From an uncultured Bacteroidales bacterium (GTDB taxonomy: Bacteria; Bacteroidota; Bacteroidia; Bacteroidales; Marinilabiliaceae): a stretch of DNA of 43,486 nucleotides. Shown here in pieces: positions 33,547 to 42,554 of this stretch (position 1 is the first letter of the stretch; each line of letters begins with the position of its first letter). The stretch lies in assembly GCA_937892095.1 (NCBI GenBank), contig CALAVC010000158.1:1-43486 (forward strand), read 5' to 3'. The notes under the pieces are model-generated. The model made no database searches. It was not told the DNA's origin and was given only the letters and a program-made list of their open reading frames with translations. Made by a program: the position numbers and the translations under genes.

Positions 33547-35955
33547 ATGAAACTTTGTATTGCCGAGAAGCCCTCTGTGGCTGCCGACATTGCTAAGGTC
33601 ATTGGTGCCAATGTCCGTAACTCAGGTTTTTTTAGCGGAAACGACTATTGTGTTACGTGGGTTTTCGGACATCTTTGCGAACTCAAAGAACCTCACGACT
33701 ACAATCCTCTACTCAAGCGATGGGATTTTCATGATTTACCCATTATCCCCGATAAGTTTGGCATTAAGCTTAAAGACGATTCTGGTGTCAAACGCCAGTT
33801 TGACGTAATCCGTTCTCTTGTTGCCAAAGCCGATTGCGTCATCAATTGTGGCGATGCTGGGCAAGAAGGTGAGCTCATTCAGCGTTGGGTAATGCAACTT
33901 GCAGGAGTGTCTTGTCCAGTTCTCCGACTTTGGATTTCATCGCTCACAGAAGAGGCCATCCGTGATGGCTTTGCTTCCCTCCGCGATAGCAAAGAGTTTG
34001 ATTCTGTATATGCTGCTGGTAGTGCACGAGCCATTGGCGATTGGCTCCTCGGCATGAATGCAACTCGTGCCTATAGCATTCGTTATGGTGGGCGCGGAAT
34101 CTTGCTATCCATTGGGCGTGTGCAGACTCCAACCCTTGCGCTCATAGTCTCTCGCTACCTCGAAATCAAAAACTTTAAACCCGAAAAATATTGGGAGCTT
34201 AAAACGCGTTATCGCGATGTATTATTTTCTGCCGAAGAGGGTAAATTTAAGACGGTCGAAGAGGGACAGCAAATCATTAAAACAATCAAAAATCAGCCTT
34301 TTCAGATTGACGACATCACCTCCAAGAAAGGCAAAGAAGCTCCCCCACAACTTTTCGACCTCACAACACTGCAAGTAGAGTGTAATAACAAATTTTCTTT
34401 CTCTGCCGAAGACACTCTTCGCATAGTGCAATCGCTCTACGAAAATAAATATACAACATATCCGCGTGTCGACACTCGTTTCCTACCAGACGACATATAT
34501 CCCAAGGTACCCATCATTCTTCGTGGACTTACGCCTTATGCCAATCTTGTAGGACCACTTATTCAGCAATCTATACTGCCGAAAAGTAATCGCGTCTTCA
34601 ACAACGTCAAGGTAACAGATCACCATGCCATAATTCCCACAGGCACGCCTCCTGCTCCCTCTATGTCGCGAGACGAGAAACTTGTGTACGACCTTATCGC
34701 TCGACGTTTTATCGCTGTGTTCTATCCCGACTGTCAAGTCTTGCTTACGACCATACTGGGCTCATCTGCCAAGGTCAAATTCAAAGTCAGTGGCAAGCAG
34801 ATTGTCGAGCCAGGCTGGCGTGTCGTCATTGGCAATGCATCGTCCACCTCAGACGCTAAGGCGGATGCTGACGAAACACTATCTATTCTCCCAGATTTCA
34901 AAGTCGGTGAAATGGGTGCTCACGAACCCATTCTTGCTCAAAAGCAAACATCGCCACCAAAGTTATACACAGAGGCTACACTACTTCGCGCCATGGAGAC
35001 GGCTGGCAAGCAAGTTGACAACGAAGAACTTCGTAGTCTGATGAAGCAGAATGGCATTGGGCGTCCAAGCACTCGTGCCGCCATAATCGAGACTCTGTTC
35101 AAGCGTCGTTATATATCCAAAGAACGTAAGAACCTCGTGCCTACGCTCACTGGACTTCGACTTATTGACACAATAAAAACGCCTCTGCTCAAGTCGGTTG
35201 AGATGACAGGTCTTTGGGAGCGACGTCTGCGCCAAATAGAGTCTGGCGAATATACAACCGACCAATTTATCGCCGAAATGCGCACCATGGTGTCCGAAGT
35301 TATCCAAAATGTTATCTCGGACACCCAAACACCTCGTTTCGAGTCTTTGCCCGACGTAGCCGCCGATGCCAGACCCTCAACAAAAACACCATCGTCCAAA
35401 CAGACTGCCAAGTCGCAACAGATGATATGCCCCAGTTGTGGCAAGCCTATTCTTAAGGGTAATAAAGCCTGGGGATGCTCAGGCTTCAAAGATGGCTGCC
35501 GTGTTGTTGTTCCTTTCATAGCCTATGGCAAAAAACTGACTGAAAATCAAGTAGCGGCACTCTTTGCCAAGGGCGAGACGACGCTTATGAAAGGTCTTGA
35601 TGTCGATGGCTCTAAGCAGGACGGAAAGTTAGCTTTCGACTCCTCTTTCGGTCTCATCGTCAAGCCTGTCGAAAGTCGCCGTCCCGATGTCTCGTCGCTC
35701 ACGTGTCCACGTTGTGGCGGGCAGATTCTCGAAGGTCGCAACGCATGGGGGTGCTCTGGCTACAAGTCTGGTTGCCGTTTCCTTGTGCCCTACGTCTTCT
35801 TGGGTAAAAAGCTAACGCTAACACACCTCTCTGTTCTTATTAAAAAAGGAAAAACAGGAGTCATCAGTGGTTTTACCGACAATCTTGGTGTCAGCCGACG
35901 AGGAAGCCTTGTCTTTGACGACAACGGACAATTATTGCTTAGTGAATCCAAATAA
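33547..35955 (+). CDS. topB: DNA topoisomerase III
   Basis: Type IA topoisomerase that cuts one DNA strand and decatenates replication and recombination intermediates. The TOPRIM domain starts with the metal-binding Glu7 (IAEKPS) and continues with the acidic motif at 100-109, which reads NCGDAGQEGE. Asp103 and Glu107 are kept, but the middle acidic position of the usual DxDxE is Gly105. The nucleophilic tyrosine is Tyr305 in KYTTYPRVDTRFL. The C-terminus has two related zinc-ribbon-like units, each with CPxCG and a later GCSGxKxGC (around residues 624-655 and 719-745), of the kind that bind DNA. Length 802 is in the range for Bacteroidota TopB proteins. It follows rnpB after 29 bp. Confidence 0.93.
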   Translation: MKLCIAEKPSVAADIAKVIGANVRNSGFFSGNDYCVTWVFGHLCELKEPHDYNPLLKRWDFHDLPIIPDKFGIKLKDDSGVKRQFDVIRSLVAKADCVINCGDAGQEGELIQRWVMQLAGVSCPVLRLWISSLTEEAIRDGFASLRDSKEFDSVYAAGSARAIGDWLLGMNATRAYSIRYGGRGILLSIGRVQTPTLALIVSRYLEIKNFKPEKYWELKTRYRDVLFSAEEGKFKTVEEGQQIIKTIKNQPFQIDDITSKKGKEAPPQLFDLTTLQVECNNKFSFSAEDTLRIVQSLYENKYTTYPRVDTRFLPDDIYPKVPIILRGLTPYANLVGPLIQQSILPKSNRVFNNVKVTDHHAIIPTGTPPAPSMSRDEKLVYDLIARRFIAVFYPDCQVLLTTILGSSAKVKFKVSGKQIVEPGWRVVIGNASSTSDAKADADETLSILPDFKVGEMGAHEPILAQKQTSPPKLYTEATLLRAMETAGKQVDNEELRSLMKQNGIGRPSTRAAIIETLFKRRYISKERKNLVPTLTGLRLIDTIKTPLLKSVEMTGLWERRLRQIESGEYTTDQFIAEMRTMVSEVIQNVISDTQTPRFESLPDVAADARPSTKTPSSKQTAKSQQMICPSCGKPILKGNKAWGCSGFKDGCRVVVPFIAYGKKLTENQVAALFAKGETTLMKGLDVDGSKQDGKLAFDSSFGLIVKPVESRRPDVSSLTCPRCGGQILEGRNAWGCSGYKSGCRFLVPYVFLGKKLTLTHLSVLIKKGKTGVISGFTDNLGVSRRGSLVFDDNGQLLLSESK

Positions 35956-36040
35956 AGCGTAAAATATTAAAACATAAATATTATTTTATCGTATAAGTTC
36001 ACCGACGTAGTTCAGTATAAATAAAGGGTAAATTTATAAT

Positions 36041-37876
36041 ATGGCGGTTTCAAAAACCTTAGGCAAAATGACGAGCAAGGTCAGTCGTAGTGTTCTTGTA
36101 AAGTTTGCAGTTGCGCTTGCCTTATTCTCTACAATCATAATTTGTAGCAACGTTGTCGGTGTATATTTCATAAGTCGTAAAGTTCTTGGCGAATATTTCG
36201 GGACACAACTTCGCGACAAAGTAAGGACGCAACACGTCATCGGCGAAAATGCTCTGTTGCAACTAAGTAGCTATGTCGAACAATTGCCTCGTTTCTTCCC
36301 CCAAATCAGTCGTAGCCTAAGCAATGACGATTATAATTACGTTACCTACACAACCGAAGGCACTTGCAAGCTAATGGGTGTCGATGGCTACATCATTACC
36401 GATAAGCAGGGAGATATTAAGCGTACAAGTTTTGAAAACTATACCGAAGAACACGTCGGACAATTGCGCAACCTTATCGGTTTTGTTCGCGACAGCGAAA
36501 CTCACATATACAATGGCTATGCCGACCTCCTTGCTGAAGGTATTTGCGTAGTGTCCGTTCATGCAGTTCCCGACACCCTCGGACAAACCGCCGCCTACCT
36601 CGTCATGTGTCAATATCATCTCGAAGACAATGATTATCTTAAGCGTATTGGAGATCAACTTCAAGTCGTTAATTCTGTTTATCGAGGAACAAAAAGTTCC
36701 TCCTGTTCTTTGTTCGTTGGTCATGAAAAAGGGTCGATAGTTGTCGATATGCCACAACCATGGATTGCCGATACTATCTATAATAAACGCCAAAATGTCG
36801 TAACAATAGATGAAATAGATGGAAATGTATATTTGTCTGCCTATGCAGGAATACCCGATTATCGCGGTCGTGTAATAGGCATCTACAATGCAGGCGTAGA
36901 TGTAACCGTCATGACAAACATCATTCGCTATATCGTCGTGACGCTTTTTGTTATCAGCCTAATTATAGGTCTTATTTTGCTATGGCTTATCTTGCGTTAT
37001 TTCCGTAAGCACCTTACAAATCCTCTCGAAAAGATGACCGAAAGTGTAGAGCAAATAGCTACTGGCGACCTCACGCAACCTGTCGAAGTCTATCGCACAG
37101 ACGACGAAGTTGAGCGTCTGTCAAAAGGTCTGAAGTATATGCACAAGTCGCTAACTTCGACCATTCGCACTATGGTCGACACTGCCAAAGTCCTACATTT
37201 CAGTAGTAACGAACTTAGTCGTGCATCGCTACAACTTTCCGAAGGTGCCAATAAGCAAGCCGCTTCGCTCGAAGAAATATCCTCGTCGCTCGAAGAAATG
37301 ACGGGTAACATACATCAGAATACAGAAAATGCTGTCTTGACCGACAAAATGATGTCGCAAACAGACAAGGCAGTTCAGTCCATTGGCGACACAGCCACCG
37401 AGAATATGAACGACGCCAATCTTATAGCCGACTCGATTAGCGACATTAACGGACTCGTCAACCAAACCAACATACTAAGCCTTAATGCGTCTGTCGAAGC
37501 AGCTCGTGCTGGCAATATGGGACGTGGTTTTGCTGTCGTAGCCAAAGAAGTCGGTCGACTTGCAGAGCAAACTCGCGCCACCGCACAAGGCGTGTCCGAT
37601 ACAGCTTCTAAGACTATCGCGGGTGCTGAAAATATCAATAACCTTCTCGACGAAGTCCTGCCACAACTTCACAAAGTCTCAAGTCTTGTGAAAGAAATAG
37701 CAACAAGCAGTCAAGAGCAGGGCATAGGAGCCGATCAAATAAACATTGCCATTGCTGGGCTAAATAGGGTTACTCAAGAGTCGGCAGCTAATGCTGAAGA
37801 GATTGCTGCCAATGCGCAAGAATTGTCCAGCACGGCCGATAAGATGAAAGCAGCAGTCGACATGTTTAAGGTCTAA
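36041..37876 (+). CDS. Methyl-accepting chemotaxis protein (orphan)
   Basis: 611-residue transmembrane sensor. TM1 lies at about 20-45. A periplasmic Cache-like ligand domain (about 46-290) follows, with Asp/Tyr-rich strands such as GVDGYIITDKQGDI and the later ISAYAGIPDYRGRVIGIYNAG-type end. TM2 is at about 292-316 and HAMP at about 317-370 (LTNPLEKMTESVEQIATGDL). The cytoplasmic signalling coiled coil has the conserved hairpin tip with NQTNILSLNASVEAARAG and GRGFAVVAKEVGRLAEQTR, the CheA/CheW contact site. No CheR-binding pentapeptide is seen at the C-terminus, and no che genes are near. Flagella are absent in this group, so output may be to gliding, T9SS adhesin movement or another pathway (inference). 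Confidence 0.9.
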   Translation: MAVSKTLGKMTSKVSRSVLVKFAVALALFSTIIICSNVVGVYFISRKVLGEYFGTQLRDKVRTQHVIGENALLQLSSYVEQLPRFFPQISRSLSNDDYNYVTYTTEGTCKLMGVDGYIITDKQGDIKRTSFENYTEEHVGQLRNLIGFVRDSETHIYNGYADLLAEGICVVSVHAVPDTLGQTAAYLVMCQYHLEDNDYLKRIGDQLQVVNSVYRGTKSSSCSLFVGHEKGSIVVDMPQPWIADTIYNKRQNVVTIDEIDGNVYLSAYAGIPDYRGRVIGIYNAGVDVTVMTNIIRYIVVTLFVISLIIGLILLWLILRYFRKHLTNPLEKMTESVEQIATGDLTQPVEVYRTDDEVERLSKGLKYMHKSLTSTIRTMVDTAKVLHFSSNELSRASLQLSEGANKQAASLEEISSSLEEMTGNIHQNTENAVLTDKMMSQTDKAVQSIGDTATENMNDANLIADSISDINGLVNQTNILSLNASVEAARAGNMGRGFAVVAKEVGRLAEQTRATAQGVSDTASKTIAGAENINNLLDEVLPQLHKVSSLVKEIATSSQEQGIGADQINIAIAGLNRVTQESAANAEEIAANAQELSSTADKMKAAVDMFKV

Positions 37877-37903
37877 AAAAGATTCGTTCGTAAGTCGTAA
37901 ACA

Positions 37904-38566
37904 ATGAATGTTCGCATAGAAAACTCGTGGAAAACTTTGCTCGCTCCAGAGTTTGAAGCAGAATATTTTAGTGCGCTTACGTCTTTTGTTCGCTCCGAAT
38001 ATACAAACTCGCAAGTATTTCCGCCAGCCAATCTTATCTTTAATGCTTTCGACTGTTGTCCTGTCGAAAAGGTGCGTGTCGTCATTCTTGGTCAAGACCC
38101 ATATCACGACGTCGGGCAAGCTATGGGGCTTTCTTTTTCAGTCCCCGATGGAGTGCCAATACCTCGTTCGCTTATAAATATTTACAAAGAGATTCGTTCC
38201 GACATTGGTGTCGCCTCACCACCTTCGGGCAATCTTACGCGTTGGGCTCGCCAGGGAGTTTTGTTGCTCAATGCAACACTTACGGTTCGCGCCCACATGC
38301 CAGGTTCTCACCAAGGACATGGTTGGGAAACGTTTACCGACCACGTTATCAGTCGACTTCAGCAAGTGCGTAGCGGACTCGTTTTTATGCTTTGGGGTGC
38401 CTATGCTGGTCGTAAGGCTGAACAAATCGACCCATCTCGACATCTCATTTTGCGAGCCGCTCACCCATCGCCCCTATCTGCTTCTCGTGGTTTTTTCGGT
38501 TGTCGCCATTTTTCGCAGGCTAACGCCTATCTTGTTTCACAAGGTTTCGAGCCCATAGCTTGGTAA
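37904..38566 (+). CDS. ung: Uracil-DNA glycosylase, family 1
   Basis: Removes uracil from DNA at the start of base excision repair, in the cytosol. The water-activating motif is GQDPYHDVGQAMGLSFSV with catalytic Asp65; the uracil-specificity strand LLLNATLTVR is at about 120-129. The DNA-intercalation motif is HPSPLSASRGFFGCRHF with His187. The 220-residue length is normal. It starts 27 bp after the chemotaxis receptor gene and ends 7 bp before xseA, suggesting a DNA-repair pair. Confidence 0.96.
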   Translation: MNVRIENSWKTLLAPEFEAEYFSALTSFVRSEYTNSQVFPPANLIFNAFDCCPVEKVRVVILGQDPYHDVGQAMGLSFSVPDGVPIPRSLINIYKEIRSDIGVASPPSGNLTRWARQGVLLLNATLTVRAHMPGSHQGHGWETFTDHVISRLQQVRSGLVFMLWGAYAGRKAEQIDPSRHLILRAAHPSPLSASRGFFGCRHFSQANAYLVSQGFEPIAW

Positions 38567-38573
38567 TGTTTCT

Positions 38574-39818
38574 ATGACCAACGGCAACGACCAACAGCCA
38601 GTCATGACCCTTTTGCAGCTATGCATGGAGGTTCGTACCGTTGTAGAGCGGGCAGCAGTCTCTGCATGGGTGTCGGCCGAAATAGCACAAGTCGGCATTT
38701 GGCATGGACACTACTATATCGATTTGGTGCAAAAAAACGACACTTCGCATGCGCCAGTTGCCAAACTAAAGTGTGTCATCTGGGCTTCGCAAGCTGCCCA
38801 TATAATTCCTTTCTTTGTCTCGCAAACAGGCGTCAATCTGTCGGCAGGTATGAAAATACTTGCTTTTGTCCACATCACTATGCACGAGGTCTCTGGGCTA
38901 AGTGGCAATATTTTAGCTCTCGACCCATCGTTTACCATTGGCGAACTCGAAGCCAATCGGCGAGCCATTGTCAATCGTTTGCAACAAGATGGTGTGGTCG
39001 ACATGAATCGTTCTCTCACACTGCCAACCGTCCTAAAACGCATTGCAGTAGTGTCGAGTGCCGAGGCAGCTGGTTATGGCGATTTTTGCCATAGTCTGCA
39101 AAGCGTAGAGGAAATATGCTACGACGTCGTGCTCTATCCTGCCACCATGCAAGGGTTGCAAGCAGAAAAAAGCATAATAGTTGCCCTCGACCATATCGCC
39201 TTGGCTGCCGAACGTTTCGATGTCGTCGTCATTATTCGTGGAGGCGGAAGCCGTACCGACCTTGTCTGTTTCGATTCTTACGAGCTTGCCTCCAATGTCG
39301 CACAGTTTCCACTTCCCATCATTGCAGGCATAGGACACGAAAGAGATAAGTCGGTTGTCGACCTCGTGGCAAATATGTCGCTCAAAACACCAACAGCCGT
39401 GGCCGACTATATCAACAATCATAATCTTGACTTCGTGGCACGAATGCAAGATGCACGTCGGCGACTATTGTCTGTCGTAAGCATGAGAATATCGAGTCAT
39501 AGGATGAAAATTGATATGCTTTCTTCGCAAGCCATTGGTGTGTTGAACGGCAAATTGCGTAGTAGTAAGTTGCAAGTTGTCAATCTTGAAAATAGACTCT
39601 TTACAGCTGCACGTGCAAGTCTAAATAGGCAGGTTAGTAAAGTCGACTACTTGTCTGCTCGTCTTCAATCTCTCGACCCACGCCAAATCCTTCGTCGAGG
39701 ATTTACCATCACTACCAATGCCGACGGCAAAACCATAACCTCTGCTAAAGGCGTAGTCTCTGGCGAAAATGTTACGACGCATTTTGCCGATGGCAAAATA
39801 GAATCTGTCGTAAAGTGA
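38574..39818 (+). CDS. xseA: Exodeoxyribonuclease VII large subunit
   Basis: Nuclease subunit that degrades single-stranded DNA from both ends together with the small subunit XseB. It has an N-terminal OB fold for ssDNA binding (about residues 10-115, ending near LALDPSF). The catalytic domain carries the family motifs IIRGGGSRTDLVCFDSYELA and PIIAGIGHERDKSVVDLVA with KTPTAVADYI. A coiled-coil region then precedes a terminal strand segment (LRRGFTIT...). At 414 residues it has a normal length. The xseB gene, often the next gene, is not visible in the 197 bp that follow, so it must lie elsewhere. Only 7 bp separate it from ung. Confidence 0.94.
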   Translation: MTNGNDQQPVMTLLQLCMEVRTVVERAAVSAWVSAEIAQVGIWHGHYYIDLVQKNDTSHAPVAKLKCVIWASQAAHIIPFFVSQTGVNLSAGMKILAFVHITMHEVSGLSGNILALDPSFTIGELEANRRAIVNRLQQDGVVDMNRSLTLPTVLKRIAVVSSAEAAGYGDFCHSLQSVEEICYDVVLYPATMQGLQAEKSIIVALDHIALAAERFDVVVIIRGGGSRTDLVCFDSYELASNVAQFPLPIIAGIGHERDKSVVDLVANMSLKTPTAVADYINNHNLDFVARMQDARRRLLSVVSMRISSHRMKIDMLSSQAIGVLNGKLRSSKLQVVNLENRLFTAARASLNRQVSKVDYLSARLQSLDPRQILRRGFTITTNADGKTITSAKGVVSGENVTTHFADGKIESVVK

Positions 39819-39916
39819 TTTTATTCTTTTACTCTTGCTGTAGAAATTGCTTTTTATTGTTTTATTCTGCCCGAATGTCACTAAATAGGTTTATTTTCCT
39901 AATTTATTCGATGTTC

Positions 39917-39947
39917 TTGTGAGAAATTTCTAAGCTGTATACATTTG
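39917..39947 (+). promoter_or_regulatory. Promoter for metY
   Basis: TACATTTG (39940-39947) is an exact TAnnTTTG -7 box, with TTG (39917-39919) 20 nt upstream. The leader to the ATG at 40016 would be about 62 nt. Confidence 0.62.
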
Positions 39948-39948
39948 C

Positions 39949-39976
39949 AATGTCAAGTTAAAATAACACTGACATT
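39949..39976 (+). promoter_or_regulatory. Inverted repeat over the metY transcription start
   Basis: AATGTCA (39949-39955) and TGACATT (39970-39976) form a perfect 7-bp dyad, and a nested GTTA/TAAC pair (39957-39960, 39964-39967) sits inside. It begins one base after the -7 box, so it covers the predicted start site. It could be an operator for a sulfur-metabolism regulator or an mRNA hairpin in the leader. The role is inference. Confidence 0.5.
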
Positions 39977-40015
39977 CAAAAAACAGGATAGAAAACAACA
40001 AAAATATTTACAACT

Positions 40016-41305
40016 ATGGCAGATAAGAAATTACACTTTGAGACGCTTCAACTTCACGTAGGACAAGAACAAGCCGACTCGGCTACCGATTCGCGTGCTG
40101 TGCCTATCTATCAGACGACGTCCTATGTCTTTCACAATTCACAACATGCTGCCGACCGCTTCGGACTCCGCGATGCTGGCAATATCTATGGCCGACTGAC
40201 CAATTCGACTCAAGGCGTTTTTGAAGATCGAGTGGCCGCACTCGAAGGTGGTGTGGCAGGTTTGGCCGTAGCCTCTGGTGCTGCCGCAATCACCTATGCT
40301 TTGCAAAACGTCCTCACTGCTGGCGACCATATCGTTGCTGCCGACAATCTCTATGGTGGCTCCTACAACCTCATTACGCACACACTTGCGCAGCAGGGCA
40401 TTAGCAATACCATCGTCAAAGTCAACGACCTAAAAGCCCTCGAAGCTGCTATCCGTCCGAATACAAAAGTAGTTTTTGCCGAAACGTTTGGTAACCCCAA
40501 TTCCGACGTAACCAACTTGGAGGCTGTTGCCGAAGTCGTCCACCGCTACGGCATAGTATTCATTGTCGACAACACATTTGGCACGCCATACATAATTCGT
40601 CCATTAGAACATGGTGCCGACATTGTCGTACATTCTGCCACTAAATTCCTTGGCGGACATGGCACCAGCCTTGGTGGCGTCATCGTCGACGGTGGCAAGT
40701 TCGATTGGAAAAAGTATGCCGATCGTTATCCGACAATTGCTCATCCCGACCCTTCGTACCATGGCATTGTTTTTGCCGATGCCGTTGGCGCTGCTGCCTA
40801 TGTTACTCGCATTCGTGCCGTCTTGTTGCGCGACACTGGTGCCACCATCTCGCCCTTCAATGCTTTTATTCTTTTGCAGGGCGTCGAGACTCTGTCGTTG
40901 CGTGTCGAGCGTCACGTCTTCAATGCTCTTCGTGTGGTTCAGTTCCTCAGCAAACATCCCAAGGTGGCTAAGGTTAATCACCCTTCGCTTGCCTCGCATC
41001 CCGATCACGAGCTCTACAATCGCTATTTCCCCAATGGTGCAGGCTCTATCTTTACTTTCGAAATTAGAGGTGGACAAGAAGAGGCTTGGCGTTTCATCGA
41101 CTCTTTGCAAATCTTCTCGCTATTGGCCAACGTTGCCGATGTGAAGAGTCTTGTCATCCACCCCTACACGACCACGCATAGCCAGCTAAGCCCCGAAGAA
41201 TTGCAGGCTCAGCACATTACCCCATCAACCATACGCCTCTCAATTGGTACAGAACATATCGACGACATCATTGCCGACCTCTCGCAAGCACTCGACAAGA
41301 TATAA
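40016..41305 (+). CDS. metY: O-acetylhomoserine sulfhydrylase (O-acetylhomoserine aminocarboxypropyltransferase)
   Basis: PLP enzyme joining O-acetylhomoserine with sulfide to make homocysteine, the direct sulfhydrylation route to methionine. The PLP lysine is K210 in VHSATKFLGGHGTSLGG; Asp185 (VDNTFGT) contacts the pyridine nitrogen. Tyr59 and Arg61 (IYGRLTNST) belong to the phosphate-binding region from the neighbouring subunit. The opening HFETLQLHVGQE and 429-residue length fit MetY rather than the shorter MetB/MetC (about 380-400). A promoter and inverted repeat precede it and a terminator follows, so it is a single-gene unit, probably regulated by sulfur or methionine status (inference). 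Confidence 0.93.
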   Translation: MADKKLHFETLQLHVGQEQADSATDSRAVPIYQTTSYVFHNSQHAADRFGLRDAGNIYGRLTNSTQGVFEDRVAALEGGVAGLAVASGAAAITYALQNVLTAGDHIVAADNLYGGSYNLITHTLAQQGISNTIVKVNDLKALEAAIRPNTKVVFAETFGNPNSDVTNLEAVAEVVHRYGIVFIVDNTFGTPYIIRPLEHGADIVVHSATKFLGGHGTSLGGVIVDGGKFDWKKYADRYPTIAHPDPSYHGIVFADAVGAAAYVTRIRAVLLRDTGATISPFNAFILLQGVETLSLRVERHVFNALRVVQFLSKHPKVAKVNHPSLASHPDHELYNRYFPNGAGSIFTFEIRGGQEEAWRFIDSLQIFSLLANVADVKSLVIHPYTTTHSQLSPEELQAQHITPSTIRLSIGTEHIDDIIADLSQALDKI

Positions 41306-41336
41306 ATCGGCTCTGTAATAACTCCATAAAACAAAT

Positions 41337-41372
41337 ATACCTTCGCTTTTCATTGGAGAAATGCGAAGGTAT
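41337..41372. terminator. Bidirectional terminator between metY and dxr
   Basis: Arms 41337-41346 and 41363-41372 form a perfect 10-bp stem with a 16-nt loop. The T-rich tail after it and the A-rich sequence before it let it work for both convergent genes. Confidence 0.82.
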
Positions 41373-41393
41373 GTTTTGTTTGTCAGAATTAGT

Positions 41394-42554
41394 CTATGCT
41401 TGTAAGCCGTGGCAAATTTCGGTAGCAATGTTTCGTGCTTCGTTGTCGGCGTCATATAGTGTTTGCATATCTGGTTGGGCTTCGTGCCCTACGCGAGCGA
41501 GAGTCTGCTCCACCACGTCGGTCATCTGCAAGAAACTTATTTCGCCTATCAAAAATTTTTCTACAGCAATTTCGTTAGCTCCATTCATTACACATGGTGC
41601 CGTGCCACCCTTATCCAAACAATTTAGTGCTATCGCCAAATTCCGAAATACGTTCAGGTCTGGGCGTTCAAACGTCAGTTGCATTGGATTGCCAAAGTCT
41701 AAGTTTTTTACTGGAGACACTTTGCGTGTAGGGTAGAGTAGGGCATATTGTATTGGCAGTCGCATGTCTGGCACGCCCAACTGAGCTTTTACTGCTCCAT
41801 CTGCGAAAGCCACCATAGAATGTACTATGCTTTGTGGGTGTACGACAATGTCAATATGCTTAGCGTCTACATCGAAAAGCCAACGTGCTTCAATGGCTTC
41901 CAAACCTTTGTTCATCATCGACGCAGAGTCTATTGTTACCTTTGCTCCCATGCTCCAATTGGGGTGTCTAAGAGCCATAATGGGGCTTACGCTTTCCATC
42001 TGTTGACGTGTCCAACCTCGAAACGGACCTCCCGAAGCCGTCAGTATTATTTTGTCGACTTCAGCATGTCTTTCTCCTTGTAGGCATTGGAATATTGCCG
42101 AATGTTCTGAATCGACAGGTAAGATATTTACTCCGTGTTCTTTGGCGGCTTGCATTACTATGCTACCAGCCACCACGAGCGTCTCTTTATTGGCCAGTGC
42201 AATGTCTTTGCCAGCCTCAATGGCACTCAGTGTGGGACCGAAACCACTAAAACCTACCATTGCAGCCACGACTATGTCCACATCGATGCGTCGGACGACT
42301 TCGTTTATAGCTTCTCGCCCCGACAAGATTTCTATGTCCGTACCGCTCAGTAGTTCCACAAGTTCTTTTCGCCTACTTTCGTCGGCCACAACGACACTTT
42401 TTACTTTTAGTTCGCGGGCCTGTACTGCCATAAGTTCTACATTTCTGTTGGCAACAAGTACTGTGGCCTTCAATTCTTCGGGGTGCATTTTAATAACATC
42501 GACTGTCTGTCGACCAATGCTGCCCGTGCTGCCTAATATGGCTACTCTTTTCAT
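41394..42554 (-). CDS. dxr: 1-deoxy-D-xylulose 5-phosphate reductoisomerase
   Basis: NADPH-dependent enzyme converting DXP to 2-C-methyl-D-erythritol 4-phosphate, the committed step of the MEP isoprenoid pathway and the target of fosmidomycin. The N-terminal NADPH motif is AILGSTGSIGRQT. The metal and substrate residues lie in LPVDSEHSAIFQCL and LTASGGPFRGW, with NWSMGAKVTIDSASMMNKGLE binding substrate and cofactor. The 386 residues are the normal length. Its ATG overlaps the stop of the M23 peptidase gene by 4 bases (ATGA), so translation is likely coupled. Confidence 0.96.
   Translation of the reverse strand: MKRVAILGSTGSIGRQTVDVIKMHPEELKATVLVANRNVELMAVQARELKVKSVVVADESRRKELVELLSGTDIEILSGREAINEVVRRIDVDIVVAAMVGFSGFGPTLSAIEAGKDIALANKETLVVAGSIVMQAAKEHGVNILPVDSEHSAIFQCLQGERHAEVDKIILTASGGPFRGWTRQQMESVSPIMALRHPNWSMGAKVTIDSASMMNKGLEAIEARWLFDVDAKHIDIVVHPQSIVHSMVAFADGAVKAQLGVPDMRLPIQYALLYPTRKVSPVKNLDFGNPMQLTFERPDLNVFRNLAIALNCLDKGGTAPCVMNGANEIAVEKFLIGEISFLQMTDVVEQTLARVGHEAQPDMQTLYDADNEARNIATEICHGLQA

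Noticed and set aside
39949..39976. SAM riboswitch before metY
   Set aside because: The leader is about 60 nt with a single small hairpin and lacks the multi-helix core of SAM-I or the pseudoknot consensus of SAM-II as far as I can see.
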